From positions 496,001 to 560,000 of the forward strand of contig NZ_BCWV01000004.1 in assembly GCF_001894765.1 (NCBI RefSeq): a stretch of 64,000 bases of DNA, read 5' to 3'. The DNA is from Rhodococcoides corynebacterioides NBRC 14404 (GTDB taxonomy: Bacteria; Actinomycetota; Actinomycetes; Mycobacteriales; Mycobacteriaceae). Each line of letters begins with the position of its first letter. Within the stretch, counting starts at the first letter, position 1. The notes below the pieces were generated by a model that saw only the letters and a program-made list of their open reading frames with translations, did no database searches and had not been told where the DNA came from. Shown here piece by piece: positions 53,620 through 64,000 of the stretch. The translations under genes were made by a program, and so were the position numbers.

Positions 53620-55242
53620 ATGACTGCTGTGAACACGCGCGCCAGCAGAGCCATCGCCGCCCGTCGCGGCGGTGCCGGGGCACCCTGGTGGTCCGACGCG
53701 GTCTTCTATCAGATCTATCCGCGCTCCTTCGCGGACGCGAACGGGGACGGTGTCGGCGATCTCGCCGGTGTTCGCGAGAAGTTGGGCTATCTCGAACTGC
53801 TCGGCATCGACGCTCTGTGGCTGAGTCCGGTGATGCGGTCCCCGATGGTCGATCACGGGTACGACGTGTCCGACCCTCGGGACATCGACCCGCTCTTCGG
53901 CACGCTCGACGACATGGACGGGCTGATCACCGATGCGCATGCACGCGGGATCAAGGTGACGATGGATCTGGTGCCGAATCACACCAGCGACGAGCACCCG
54001 TGGTTCCGGGCCGCGCTCGAGGCCGGACCCGGCAGCCCCGAGCGCGACCGCTACGTCTTCCGCGACGGGCGCGGGGACGGCTCCGAACCGCCGAACAACT
54101 GGCCCAGCATCTTCGGCGGCCCGGCGTGGCACCGCGTCACCGAGGCCGACGGCACACCCGGGCAGTGGTACCTGCACATCTTCGCGCCGGAACAGCCGGA
54201 CCTGAACTGGCACAACGACGAGGTGCGCGCCGACCTCGAGGCCACGCTCCGGTTCTGGCTCGACCGCGGCGTCGACGGCTTCCGCATCGACGTCGCACAC
54301 GGCATGGCCAAGCCGGCCGATCTGCCGGACATGGACCTCACCACCAACGAGCTGATGCGCAACGCCGACGGCGACCCGCGGTTCGACCAGGACGGCGTCC
54401 ACGAGATCCACCGGGCCATCCGCCGGGTCGTCGACGAGTACGACGCCATGACGGTCGGTGAGGTCTGGGTGCGCGACAACGAGCGCTTCGCCCGCTACCT
54501 CCGTCCCGACGAGCTCACGCTCGGGTTCAACTTCCGGCTCGCCGAGGCCGCGTTCGACGCCGACGAGGTCAAGGACGCCGTCGACAATTCCCTCGCCGCG
54601 GTGGCGCTCGCCGAAACCGAGGATGCGCTCGGTGTCCCCACGTGGACCCTGTCGAACCACGACATCGACCGGGAGGTCACGCGGTACGGCGGGGGCGACC
54701 TCGGGACCCGCCGGGCCCGCGCGATGGCCCTGGTCACCCTCGGACTGCCGGGGGTGGTGTTCCTCTACAACGGCGCCGAGCTCGGCCTGCCCAGCGCCGA
54801 CGTGCCCGACGATGCCCGGCAGGACCCGGCGTGGTTCCGGTCCGACGGTGCCGAGAAGGGTCGCGACGGATGCCGGGTCCCCCTCCCCTGGGAAGGCGAC
54901 ACGCCGCCGTTCGGCTTCGGCACCGGCGAACCGTGGTTGCCGATGCCCGCGGACTGGGCCGCCCTGACCGTCGAGGCCCAGCTCGAGGACACCGACTCGA
55001 TGCTGAATTTCCACCGGACGGCCCTCGAACTGCGGGCCACCCGGCCGGAGTTCGCGCACGCCGGACTCGACTGGTACGGCAGCCCGCCGGGATGCCTGGC
55101 CTTCCGGCGACGCGGCGGACTCGTCTGCGCCCTGAACACCACGTCCGAGCCCGTCCCGCTGCCGCCGGGGTCGGTGTTGCTGTCCTCGACCCCCGTCGTC
55201 GACGGGATGCTGGCAGGCGACTCCGCCGCCTGGCTGGTCTGA
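53620..55242 (+). CDS. aglA: GH13 alpha-glucosidase
   Basis: The 540-aa protein hydrolyses terminal alpha-glucosyl bonds. The GH13 motifs are DLVPNHTSDEHPW, GFRIDVAHGMAK (nucleophile Asp224), MTVGEVWV (acid/base Glu281) and LSNHDIDR (Asp348). The (beta/alpha)8 barrel begins at WWSDAVFYQIYPRSFADANG, typical of oligo-1,6-glucosidase and alpha-glucosidase types (mycobacterial AglA, Rv2471). No signal peptide, so it is cytosolic. Substrate (maltose, trehalose-like or isomaltose) is not decided by sequence. Confidence 0.9.
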   Translation: MTAVNTRASRAIAARRGGAGAPWWSDAVFYQIYPRSFADANGDGVGDLAGVREKLGYLELLGIDALWLSPVMRSPMVDHGYDVSDPRDIDPLFGTLDDMDGLITDAHARGIKVTMDLVPNHTSDEHPWFRAALEAGPGSPERDRYVFRDGRGDGSEPPNNWPSIFGGPAWHRVTEADGTPGQWYLHIFAPEQPDLNWHNDEVRADLEATLRFWLDRGVDGFRIDVAHGMAKPADLPDMDLTTNELMRNADGDPRFDQDGVHEIHRAIRRVVDEYDAMTVGEVWVRDNERFARYLRPDELTLGFNFRLAEAAFDADEVKDAVDNSLAAVALAETEDALGVPTWTLSNHDIDREVTRYGGGDLGTRRARAMALVTLGLPGVVFLYNGAELGLPSADVPDDARQDPAWFRSDGAEKGRDGCRVPLPWEGDTPPFGFGTGEPWLPMPADWAALTVEAQLEDTDSMLNFHRTALELRATRPEFAHAGLDWYGSPPGCLAFRRRGGLVCALNTTSEPVPLPPGSVLLSSTPVVDGMLAGDSAAWLV

Positions 55243-55349
55243 TCCCACCCCGCGCTGTGCCGGGGGAATCTGCACGGGTTCCGGTCAGATGCTCAGGGTG
55301 CAACCGGTGAAGGTGACCACAATCTGCGCAGGACCGCACCCGAGGACCG

Positions 55350-56018
55350 TCAGCGCCCCGGCGTCACCATCAGCGGTATCGACGCACCCCGCGCGCGGAC
55401 GACGGAGCCGTAGCGGGCGTCGAGGCGCACCCATGACCGGTGCAGCCGCACTCGAACCCGGTCGTCCGCGTCCTCACCGGGGACGAACTTCATGGCATTG
55501 AGCGCGAACACCATCCGCATGGGGATGTCCACGGACTCGTCGGCGGAGCGGGCCGTCAGCACCGTCTGATCGAGCAGCGAGGTCGGCGGGCCGTGCTCCC
55601 CACCGTGTTCCCGAGCGAGGGCGACGCCGCGCTCCGCGAGATCGACGAGAACGGGCCCGGGGACGTCCTCGACGTGAACGAAACCGGCGCCGCTGTCACC
55701 CGGAACCGGACCGCGCCAGGCGGAATCCATCGCGAAGCCGGGGTCGAACGGTGCCGATCCTGCGCCGGCGAGCAGCGCACGCAACCCGTCGGCGGCGACC
55801 GTCACGTCGGCCGGGTGCACGGAGCCGCGGACCGCGCGGCTGGCCAGGACGTCGAACCCGGTCTCGCACCAGGCGACGACGTGATCGGGCGCCCGTCGCC
55901 GCAGCCGGACCACGGCGGCCGCGTCGAGACGCGTGACGTGGCCGAGAAAGGTGGACAGGTCGCTCCGGTCCGACGGCGCCGGGAGGGTCAGGGACCGTTC
56001 GGCGAGAGCGCCCGTCAC
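55350..56018 (-). CDS. Conserved hypothetical protein (Rv2474c-like)
   Basis: The 222-aa protein shows no signal peptide or membrane helix and no motif that I recognise. It is rich in Arg, Asp and Ala (HVTRLDAAAVVRLRRRAPDH; MRMVFALNAMKFVPGEDADD). Its GTG overlaps the thioesterase stop by 4 nt, and the pair is kept in mycolata by position, suggesting a shared role. Confidence 0.75.
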   Translation of the reverse strand: MTGALAERSLTLPAPSDRSDLSTFLGHVTRLDAAAVVRLRRRAPDHVVAWCETGFDVLASRAVRGSVHPADVTVAADGLRALLAGAGSAPFDPGFAMDSAWRGPVPGDSGAGFVHVEDVPGPVLVDLAERGVALAREHGGEHGPPTSLLDQTVLTARSADESVDIPMRMVFALNAMKFVPGEDADDRVRVRLHRSWVRLDARYGSVVRARGASIPLMVTPGR

Positions 56019-56473
56019 GGGCGACCGGTCGAGTCCGACCGCGTCCAGCGCGCGAGGTACTCCCGCTCGGCGGGCGCGAGTCTGCGCAGTCGCTGGGTCT
56101 CGATGTCGAACACGGCGATCTGCGTCGAGGCGACGATGGACGGCGGAGTGGACATGGCGGCCCCGTGCGGGCGCACCTCGTACCCGACGGTGAAGTCCAC
56201 CGCGCGCAGCTGCTGCGTCCACATCACCACGTCGAGCGGGGAGTCCTCGTGGCGCAGCTGACCGCGGTAGCGCACGTGCAGATCGGTGATCACGGCACTG
56301 TTGCGCAGGGTCGCGGTGGGTACGCCGTCGGCCATCAGCCACGGAATGCGCGCCTCTTCGAGCAGCGTCACCATTCGGGCGTGGTTGACGTGCCGATAGG
56401 CGTCCATGTCGGACCACCGCACCTCGACGGGGCAATGGAATCCGACGGGCTCGGCAGCAGCGTGATCGGTCAC
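56015..56473 (-). CDS. Acyl-CoA thioesterase (4HBT hotdog fold)
   Basis: The 152-aa protein has the 4-hydroxybenzoyl-CoA thioesterase layout: VEVRWSDMDAYRHVNHARMV, with the active-site Asp near 22-24, then the VRYRGQLRHEDSPLDVVMW strand region and a C-terminal helix. The family cleaves acyl-CoA thioesters; the acyl group is unknown. It lies 9 bp after gdh on the same strand and is coupled to the next gene. Confidence 0.88.
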   Translation of the reverse strand: MTDHAAAEPVGFHCPVEVRWSDMDAYRHVNHARMVTLLEEARIPWLMADGVPTATLRNSAVITDLHVRYRGQLRHEDSPLDVVMWTQQLRAVDFTVGYEVRPHGAAMSTPPSIVASTQIAVFDIETQRLRRLAPAEREYLARWTRSDSTGRP

Positions 56474-56482
56474 CCGGACAAC

Positions 56483-59400
56483 CTAGCGGGTCCCGGCGCC
56501 CGTGCTCGCGGCCCGAACCATGCTGCGGATCTGCCGCGCCGCGACCGACAGGGTGGCGAGATCCACGGTTCCCGATTCGCCGATCTCCCGCAGCGCCGTC
56601 CGCGCCCGGCCGAGCCGGGAGGCGTTGGTGGACTCCCAGTCGGCGATCATCTCCTGCGGAGTCTCCCCCGGCGCGCCGCCGTCGACGACGTCCAGCGTGA
56701 GTGCCCGCAACGACGAGTAGAGATCGTCGCGCAGCGCGAGACGAGCGAGGGAGTGCCAGCGATCGCCGCGTTCCAGCGTCGACACGGCGCCGAGCAGCCA
56801 GTCGATGCCGAGGTGCTCGCTGAGGGCGTAGTAGACCTTCGCGATCTCCACCTCGTCGGCGCCGCCGATGTCGGCGACCTCGACGACGTCGAGGAGGCAG
56901 AACACGTCGAGCAGCCGGAACACGCGGTGCGCCAACTCCTCCGGCGCACCGAGGTCGATCGCGCGCGTCGATCGAGCGAGGCCCGCGTCCGCCAGCCGTC
57001 CGTCCAACCACTCCGACAACCGCGGGGCCATCGACTGCACCTTGCGGGCGAAGCGGGTGATCTCGGCGCCGACGGCGATCGGTTGCGGCCGGTTGCTCAG
57101 CAACCATCGCGACCCGCGATCGAGCAGGCGACGCGTCTCCAGCACGAGGGCGTCGGAGGCCGCGGTGGGCATCTCGGTCCGCGCGATCTCGTCCCACAGG
57201 TCGTGGAGGCCGAAGACGGCAGTCGTCGCGGAGTAGGCGCGCACCGCGTCCGTGCTGCCGACGCCGGAATCCTCCGCGAGGCGGTAGGCGTAGGTGAGGC
57301 CGGCGTGGTCGACGGTGTCGTTGACGATGCGGGTGGCCACCAGCTCCCGGCGAAGCGGATGCGTGTGGATCGCTCCGGCGAAGCGCTCGCGCAGGGGCTC
57401 CGGGAAGTAGCCGACGAGGAGCGGCGCGAAGACGTCGGCGTCCGGCAGCTCGGTCGCCAGCAGGTCCTCCTTCACCGCGAGCTTGACGTGCGCGAGCAGG
57501 GTCGACAGTTCCGGGGACGTGAGTCCGAGTCCCTGCTGCAGGCGACGGTCGATCTCACCCGTCGTCGGGAGGGCATCGAGTTCGCGGTCGATGCGGCCGT
57601 CCCGCTCCAGCTCCGAGATCTGGCGCGCGTGCACCCCGAGGAGTTCGGGCGCGTGCGAGCGGGAGACACCGAGGACCTCGTTCTGGGCCACGTTGTCGGC
57701 GAGCACCAGAGCACCCACCTCGTCCGTCATGGACGACAACAGGTCGGTGCGCTCGTCGCTGCTCAGATCACCGGACGTGACCGCGGAGTCGAGCAGGATC
57801 TTGATGTTCACCTCGTGGTCCGAGCAGTCGACCCCGGCGGAGTTGTCCACCGCGTCGGTGTTGATCTGGCCGCCCGCTGCCGCGTACTCGATCCGACCGA
57901 GGGCGGTGACCCCGAGGTTGCCGCCCTCGCCGACCACCTTCGCGCGCACGTCGGCGCCGTTCACGCGCACCGCGTCGTTGGCCTTGTCCCCCACGTCCGC
58001 GTGGGATTCCGTGCGCGCCTTGATGTACGTGCCGATCCCGCCGTTCCAGAACAGGTCGACCGGTGCGCGCAGGATCGCCCGCATGAGGTCGGGTGGGGAC
58101 AGCGCCGTCACGTCGTCGTTCAGGCCGAGCGCCGCGCGGATCTCGGGGCCGATCGGCACCGACTTGACCGTGCGATCGAACACGCCGCCGCCGGCGCTGA
58201 TCAGGTCGGTGTCGTAATCCCGCCACGACGAGCGCGGAAGCTCGAACAGTCGCCGACGCTCCGCGAACGACGCAGCGGGGTCGGGATCGGGATCGAGGAA
58301 GACGTGGCGGTGGTCGAACGCCGCGACGATGCGAAGTCGGTCGCTGAGCAGCATGCCGTTGCCGAAGACGTCGCCGCTCATGTCGCCGATGCCGACGACG
58401 GTGATCGGGTCCCGTTGGGTGTCGACGCCGAGTTCGCGGAAATGCCGCTTGACGCTCTCCCACGCACCCTTGGCCGTGATGCCCATGGCCTTGTGGTCGT
58501 AGCCCACCGATCCACCGGACGCGAAGGCATCGCCGAGCCAGAAGCCGTACTCGGCGGACACCTCGTTGGCCAGGTCGGAGAAGGTGGCGGTGCCCTTGTC
58601 GGCGGCCACCACCAGGTAGGTGTCGTCGTCGTCCCGACGCACGACGCGCTCCGGCGGCACCGTCGCGCGGGTCTCCGGATCGAGGTTGTCGGTGACGTCG
58701 AGCAGGCCCGCGATGAACATGCGGTAGCACGCCCGGCCCTCGGTCTGCGTCGCCTGCCGGTCCTCGGCCGGGTCGCCGGTGGCGGCCGGGGGACGCTTGA
58801 CGACGAAGCCACCCTTGGCGCCGACGGGCACGATCACGGCGTTCTTGACGGCCTGCGCCTTCACCAGGCCCAGGACCTCGGTGCGGAAGTCGTCCCGGCG
58901 GTCCGACCAGCGGAGCCCGCCGCGGGCGACGGCGCCGAAGCGCAGGTGCACGCCCTCCACTCGCGGCGAGTAGACGAAGATCTCGAACCGCGGACGCGGT
59001 TGGGGCAGTACGTCGACCGCTCGCGGATCGAACTTCAGCGACAGGAACGGCCGCGTCGTCCCGTCGGCGCCCCGGACGAAGTGGTTGGTTCGCAGCGTGG
59101 CACGAATCAGCCCCAGCAGGGACCGCAGTACCCGGTCGGCCTCGAGACCGACCACCTCGTCGATGAGTTCCGTCAGCGTGTCGGCGATCTCGGCCGCGCG
59201 CTCGTCGGAGGCCGTCGCCCCGCCGGTCCGGTCGGGGTCGAACTGGGCGTCGAACAGATCGGCCAGCAGGCGCGCGGCGCGCGGGTCGGCCAGCAGCACG
59301 CCCTCGACGGTGTACTGACTGTAGGGAAAACCGGCTTGCCGCAGATACTTCGCGTACGCACGGAGCACCACGGCGCGACGCCAGTCCAACCCCGCCCGCA

Positions 59401-61339
59401 GGACCAGCTCGTTGAAGCGATCGGCCTCGGCCCGGCCGGACCAGACGGCGTGGAAGGCTTCGGTGAATCGGGCACCGAGTTCGGCGGGGTCGACGTCCCC
59501 GAGCACTTCGGGTTCGGCGGCGAGTCCGAAATCGTAGATCCAGCACCGCACCCCGTCGGGGCGGACCACGGCGTAGGGACGTTCGTCGACCACCTCGACA
59601 CCGAGGCTCTGCAGAACCGGAAGCACCTGCGACAGTGACACTTCCGTTCCCGAGACGTAGAGCGAGAAGCGCCAACGGCCACGCTCGGAGTTCTCCGGGC
59701 GGTACAGGCACATGTCGATCGCGTCGCCGCTCAGCGAGTTCACGCGGGCGATGTCGCTGAGCGCGCGGGCCACGCCGAAGTCCTGCTTGTAGGCCTCGGA
59801 CAGCGCGGCGGCGTAGCGCGCCGCCATGTCGGGCGACACCCGAGACGTCGTCGCCGCCGCGGTGCGCAGCGCGTCGTCCCAGCTGCGCGTGGCCTCGGCG
59901 ATGAGACCGCGGATGCGCTCGGCGTTGTCCTCGGACACGTCGACCGCGTCTGCGGACTGACCGGTGAAGCGCACCGTGAAGTGCACCAGCGCGAGCGGGC
60001 TGTCCGTCACCCGCGCCTCGTACTCGATTCCCGTTCCGCCCAACTCCTGCACCAGGATTCGCTGCGTCTCGAGCCGCACCCGGGTGGTGTAGCTGTCCCG
60101 CGGCAGGTACACGAGCGCGGAGACGAAGCGCCCGTACCCGTCGCGGCGCAGGAACACCAGCACGTCCCGGCGCAGCCCGCTCCGCTCCACCGCGGTGGCC
60201 ACCCGGTACAGGGATCGCGCGTCGGCGGAGAAGAGCTCCACCCGCGGCACCGCCTGGATGGACTCGAGCATCACCTGGCCCGACCAGGAGGTCAGGGTGT
60301 GGCCGGCGCGTTCGATGACCGACCGCACCCGGTCTCCCACCACCGGGATGTCGAGTGCGTTGCCGTACAGAGCGCTGATGGTGAACAGACCGACGAATCG
60401 GTGCTCCCCCACCGTGTTTCCCTCGTCGTCGAGATCGTGGACGCCGACGAAATAGGGATGCACGGTGCGATGCACCGACGTCGAACCCGACGCCTGCGTC
60501 AGCACCAGCAGGTCCTCGCGGGCGACCACCCGGTCGGTCGGCAGATCGAAGTCGCCGACCCGCCCGGACCCGTCGGGGTCACCGGACCCGTCGGCGCGCA
60601 GGATGCCCAGCGCGCTGCCGTCGATCGCGGTGAGACCGCCGTCCCCCGTGGTGGACGTCGCGGTCGCGGCGTAGCGACAGCTGCCGAGCAGTCGGAAATT
60701 GCCCTCGGAGAGCCACCGCAGCAGTCGCGCCGCCCCCACTCGCGCCTCGGGACCCACGGCCCCGTCGCTGCGCTCCCGTTCGAGGCCCGCCGCCAGATCG
60801 AGCAGCCGGGTGCGCATCTCCGCGCTGTCGTCGGCGACGCGGCGCACGTCGCGCAGGACGGCGATCAGGGCGTCCTCGAGCGCGTCGAACGTCTCCGGCG
60901 ACGCCGCGGGGTGGAGCACGACGTGGATCCACGACTCGAGCAACTCGCCGTCACTCGCCGCATGGTCGGCCTCGTCGGTGGGTGTCGCCGACCCGAGTAC
61001 GCGGCGCAACCGGCCGTCGTCGTCCCGGTCGACACGGAGGATGGGGTGGACGACGTCCATCACGGCGATCCCGACACCGCTCAGCCACGCGGTGACCGAT
61101 TCGACGAGCATCGGCATGTCGTCGGTGACGATCTGGAGGGCCAGCCCGACGCGGCTGTCCGTGCCGCGGCGCAACGCCAGGACCGGAGTTCCGGGACGAC
61201 GCGACGACGCGAGCTCGGTGTGGAGCCGCACGATCTCCGCGGGGTCGACGTCGCTCGTTCGGCCGAGCTCGCCCGGGTCGACGTCACCGAAGTAGGCGGC
61301 CTGCACCTGCTCCGTCGTCAGGGCGTCCGATTCCGCCAT
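56483..61339 (-). CDS. gdh: NAD-specific glutamate dehydrogenase, large (180-kDa) type
   Basis: This 1618-aa enzyme deaminates glutamate to 2-oxoglutarate with NAD+. An ACT-like regulatory half fills the first ~700 residues, and the catalytic dehydrogenase core follows, with VGAKGGFVVKRPP near 840 holding the catalytic lysine, then GIGDMSGDVFGNGMLL of the NAD-binding part. M. tuberculosis Rv2476c is 1624 aa. ATG 61339 (MAESDALTTEQ) follows GGAAGGTGG; an upstream methionine adding 11 residues was rejected. Large GDHs of this type are regulated by small effectors and by GarA-like proteins in mycolata. Confidence 0.95.
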   Translation of the reverse strand: MAESDALTTEQVQAAYFGDVDPGELGRTSDVDPAEIVRLHTELASSRRPGTPVLALRRGTDSRVGLALQIVTDDMPMLVESVTAWLSGVGIAVMDVVHPILRVDRDDDGRLRRVLGSATPTDEADHAASDGELLESWIHVVLHPAASPETFDALEDALIAVLRDVRRVADDSAEMRTRLLDLAAGLERERSDGAVGPEARVGAARLLRWLSEGNFRLLGSCRYAATATSTTGDGGLTAIDGSALGILRADGSGDPDGSGRVGDFDLPTDRVVAREDLLVLTQASGSTSVHRTVHPYFVGVHDLDDEGNTVGEHRFVGLFTISALYGNALDIPVVGDRVRSVIERAGHTLTSWSGQVMLESIQAVPRVELFSADARSLYRVATAVERSGLRRDVLVFLRRDGYGRFVSALVYLPRDSYTTRVRLETQRILVQELGGTGIEYEARVTDSPLALVHFTVRFTGQSADAVDVSEDNAERIRGLIAEATRSWDDALRTAAATTSRVSPDMAARYAAALSEAYKQDFGVARALSDIARVNSLSGDAIDMCLYRPENSERGRWRFSLYVSGTEVSLSQVLPVLQSLGVEVVDERPYAVVRPDGVRCWIYDFGLAAEPEVLGDVDPAELGARFTEAFHAVWSGRAEADRFNELVLRAGLDWRRAVVLRAYAKYLRQAGFPYSQYTVEGVLLADPRAARLLADLFDAQFDPDRTGGATASDERAAEIADTLTELIDEVVGLEADRVLRSLLGLIRATLRTNHFVRGADGTTRPFLSLKFDPRAVDVLPQPRPRFEIFVYSPRVEGVHLRFGAVARGGLRWSDRRDDFRTEVLGLVKAQAVKNAVIVPVGAKGGFVVKRPPAATGDPAEDRQATQTEGRACYRMFIAGLLDVTDNLDPETRATVPPERVVRRDDDDTYLVVAADKGTATFSDLANEVSAEYGFWLGDAFASGGSVGYDHKAMGITAKGAWESVKRHFRELGVDTQRDPITVVGIGDMSGDVFGNGMLLSDRLRIVAAFDHRHVFLDPDPDPAASFAERRRLFELPRSSWRDYDTDLISAGGGVFDRTVKSVPIGPEIRAALGLNDDVTALSPPDLMRAILRAPVDLFWNGGIGTYIKARTESHADVGDKANDAVRVNGADVRAKVVGEGGNLGVTALGRIEYAAAGGQINTDAVDNSAGVDCSDHEVNIKILLDSAVTSGDLSSDERTDLLSSMTDEVGALVLADNVAQNEVLGVSRSHAPELLGVHARQISELERDGRIDRELDALPTTGEIDRRLQQGLGLTSPELSTLLAHVKLAVKEDLLATELPDADVFAPLLVGYFPEPLRERFAGAIHTHPLRRELVATRIVNDTVDHAGLTYAYRLAEDSGVGSTDAVRAYSATTAVFGLHDLWDEIARTEMPTAASDALVLETRRLLDRGSRWLLSNRPQPIAVGAEITRFARKVQSMAPRLSEWLDGRLADAGLARSTRAIDLGAPEELAHRVFRLLDVFCLLDVVEVADIGGADEVEIAKVYYALSEHLGIDWLLGAVSTLERGDRWHSLARLALRDDLYSSLRALTLDVVDGGAPGETPQEMIADWESTNASRLGRARTALREIGESGTVDLATLSVAARQIRSMVRAASTGAGTR

Positions 61340-61499
61340 GTGCGTTCCACCTTCCGACCCGCATCGCGACACCGCGACGAGGGGGGCGGTGTGGCTCGAC
61401 CCTAACGGTGTCGGCCGGTCGCGAGGGGCGCGGGTGGGCGGCGATTCGGAGGCAATCCGGTTACCGGCCAGTACATTCGGGGCGGTTCACGAACGACGA

Positions 61500-61531
61500 C
61501 GGCGCCGACGGAGCGAACTCCGTCGGCGCCG
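61500..61531 (-). terminator. Terminator after ettA
   Basis: A perfect 14-bp stem (61500-61513 with 61518-61531) and CGAA loop lies 22 bp after the ettA stop, between ettA and gdh on the minus strand. The remaining ~160 bp before gdh should hold the gdh promoter, but I found no convincing one. Confidence 0.8.
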
Positions 61532-61553
61532 GCCGGTCGTGCGGGGGGGTGCG

Positions 61554-63233
<1,680 letters not shown>

Positions 63234-63352
63234 GGGTTCCTCTCGAAGTGGTCAGATGCGATCGGAGTCTACCGGGACGGCCGTCGCCGCCATAACCGCC
63301 GGAGCGGGGTGCCGATCGCCGGCCAGGGGCCCGCGCGACCGGCACCCGCGCC

Positions 63353-63832
63353 CTAGCCGACCGGCGTCGGAACGGAGTCCCGATGCTCCTCCGCCTCCTC
63401 CTCGGCGAGGTCCGGCGGGCCGTCCACCCGATCGGGTTCGACCGGATCGGAGTCGGCCGGCGCGGCGTCGCGGCGCGGTCGCTGCAGTGTGGTCTGGCAG
63501 CGCGAGAGGTCCGGCCCGACAGCCGTCGCGGTGATCTCGAGTCCGGACCGACCCACCCCCTCCTTGGTGGTGTACTCGCTGGTGCGGGCGCGGCCGTAGA
63601 CGATCACCGGGTCGCCCTTCATGAGCGAGGCCCCCACGCCCGCGACCAGCCGACGCCAGCAGGACACCGACGCGTAGAGCGTGTCCCCGTCGATCCAGTC
63701 CCCCGTCGCGCGGTCCTGTCGGCGCGAGTTGCTGGCCACGCGGAACCCGAGCACCTCGTCCCCGGATTGCGTGGTCCGCTTGATCGGATCGGTGATGACG
63801 GTGCCCACCACCGTCGTCCAGACGTCGTTCAT
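63353..63832 (-). CDS. Single-stranded DNA-binding protein, second (SsbB-like) paralogue
   Basis: The 159-aa protein has an OB-fold over residues ~3-110: VVGTVITDPIKRTTQSGDEV, GFRVASNSRRQDRATGDWID, ASVSCWRRLVAGVG, KGDPVIVYGRARTSEYTTKE. The tail is acidic and Pro-rich but lacks the DDDIPF-type tip of the essential SSB, ending PTPVG. It therefore matches the second SSB of mycolata (Rv2478c-like), with stress or recombination roles proposed in the group. GGGGGAGAG precedes ATG 63832. The ettA gene is 119 bp downstream. Confidence 0.85.
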   Translation of the reverse strand: MNDVWTTVVGTVITDPIKRTTQSGDEVLGFRVASNSRRQDRATGDWIDGDTLYASVSCWRRLVAGVGASLMKGDPVIVYGRARTSEYTTKEGVGRSGLEITATAVGPDLSRCQTTLQRPRRDAAPADSDPVEPDRVDGPPDLAEEEAEEHRDSVPTPVG

Positions 63833-63967
63833 CTCTCCCCCTCCCGTCCGGCGGTGATGCCGGTACGTCGCCGAGGATGCCGCCGCGGGGCGACGAACGG
63901 GGTGCGCCGGACCCTGCCCTGTGGACGGTGATCAACAGGGCACGGCGAGGGGTTGACAGAGGTGGTC

Positions 63968-64000
63968 TCAGCCCACCGGGACGGCGTCCGGTTCGAGGTC
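63968..64000 (-). CDS. Possible 3' end of a gene cut by the window edge
   Basis: A minus-strand frame open to the window edge ends with TGA at 63968-63970 after ten codons (DLEPDAVPVG). The acidic, Pro-ending tail could be a real C-terminus, but ten codons cannot be tested. The 135 bp before it up to the ssb-like gene show no other gene. Confidence 0.3.
   Translation of the reverse strand, partial: DLEPDAVPVG

Overview
The window is high-GC, gene-dense actinobacterial chromosome. GTG starts are common and eight gene pairs overlap by exactly 4 nt (GTGA or ATGA). The backbone order (proB, obg, rpmA, rplU, rne, ndk, DUF4233, folC, valS ... clpX, clpP2, clpP1, tig ... nei, rpiB, DsbA-like, pepN, DUF5130, HNH, glbO, aglA, thioesterase, gdh, ettA, ssb-like) follows the Mycobacterium tuberculosis Rv2439c-Rv2478c segment as I remember it. 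Together with the aromatic catabolic genes and the protein sequences this points to Rhodococcus or a close mycolata relative. I see no insertion sequence, prophage, CRISPR array or rRNA.

Regions. (1) 0.07-14.5 kb, minus strand: proB-obg behind rpmA-rplU; RNase E with an unusual leader; then an operon reading S9 peptidase, valS, folC, DUF4233, ndk. (2) 14.5-17.9 kb: a siderophore-binding lipoprotein behind an iron box, fdhD, and an amino-acid permease. (3) 18.0-34.7 kb: a benzoate/catechol island holding every step from benzoate to TCA-cycle intermediates. Uptake is by BenK. BenAB with the BenC part of a fusion protein, then its BenD part, give catechol. CatA, CatB, CatC and PcaD give 3-oxoadipate. 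PcaIJ and PcaF give succinyl-CoA and acetyl-CoA. Three regulators (PcaR IclR-type, BenR LuxR/LAL-type, CatR LysR-type) sit inside it. (4) 34.8-39.6 kb: clpX, clpP2, clpP1, tig, then divergent tRNA-Pro and tRNA-Gly. (5) 39.6-44.4 kb: a stress/signalling block not in the M. tuberculosis order: STAS antagonist, tandem USP, EAL-DICT, haem-oxygenase-like diiron protein and a glycine-rich membrane protein. (6) 44.4-64 kb: syntenic housekeeping genes ending with the giant NAD-glutamate dehydrogenase, EttA and an SSB-like protein.

The most striking object is at 26506-29331. It is one intact 941-codon frame joining the benzoate dioxygenase reductase (BenC), a low-complexity linker, an FCD ligand-binding domain normally found in GntR regulators but here without a DNA-binding domain, and the benzoate-diol dehydrogenase (BenD). 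The oxygenase electron donor and the next pathway enzyme are thus one polypeptide with a putative sensor domain between them. Other points of interest are a BenR P-loop lacking its lysine, a perfect 11+11 bp operator-like palindrome between benA and catR, a stand-alone PcaD with no pcaC or protocatechuate genes, an IF2_N-like segment on RNase E, and a 16-bp divergent rpiB/DUF429 junction that looks leaderless.

Coordinates and translations were read directly. Family names come from motif and sequence recognition without database searches. Promoters, operators and terminators are predictions from sequence pattern only.
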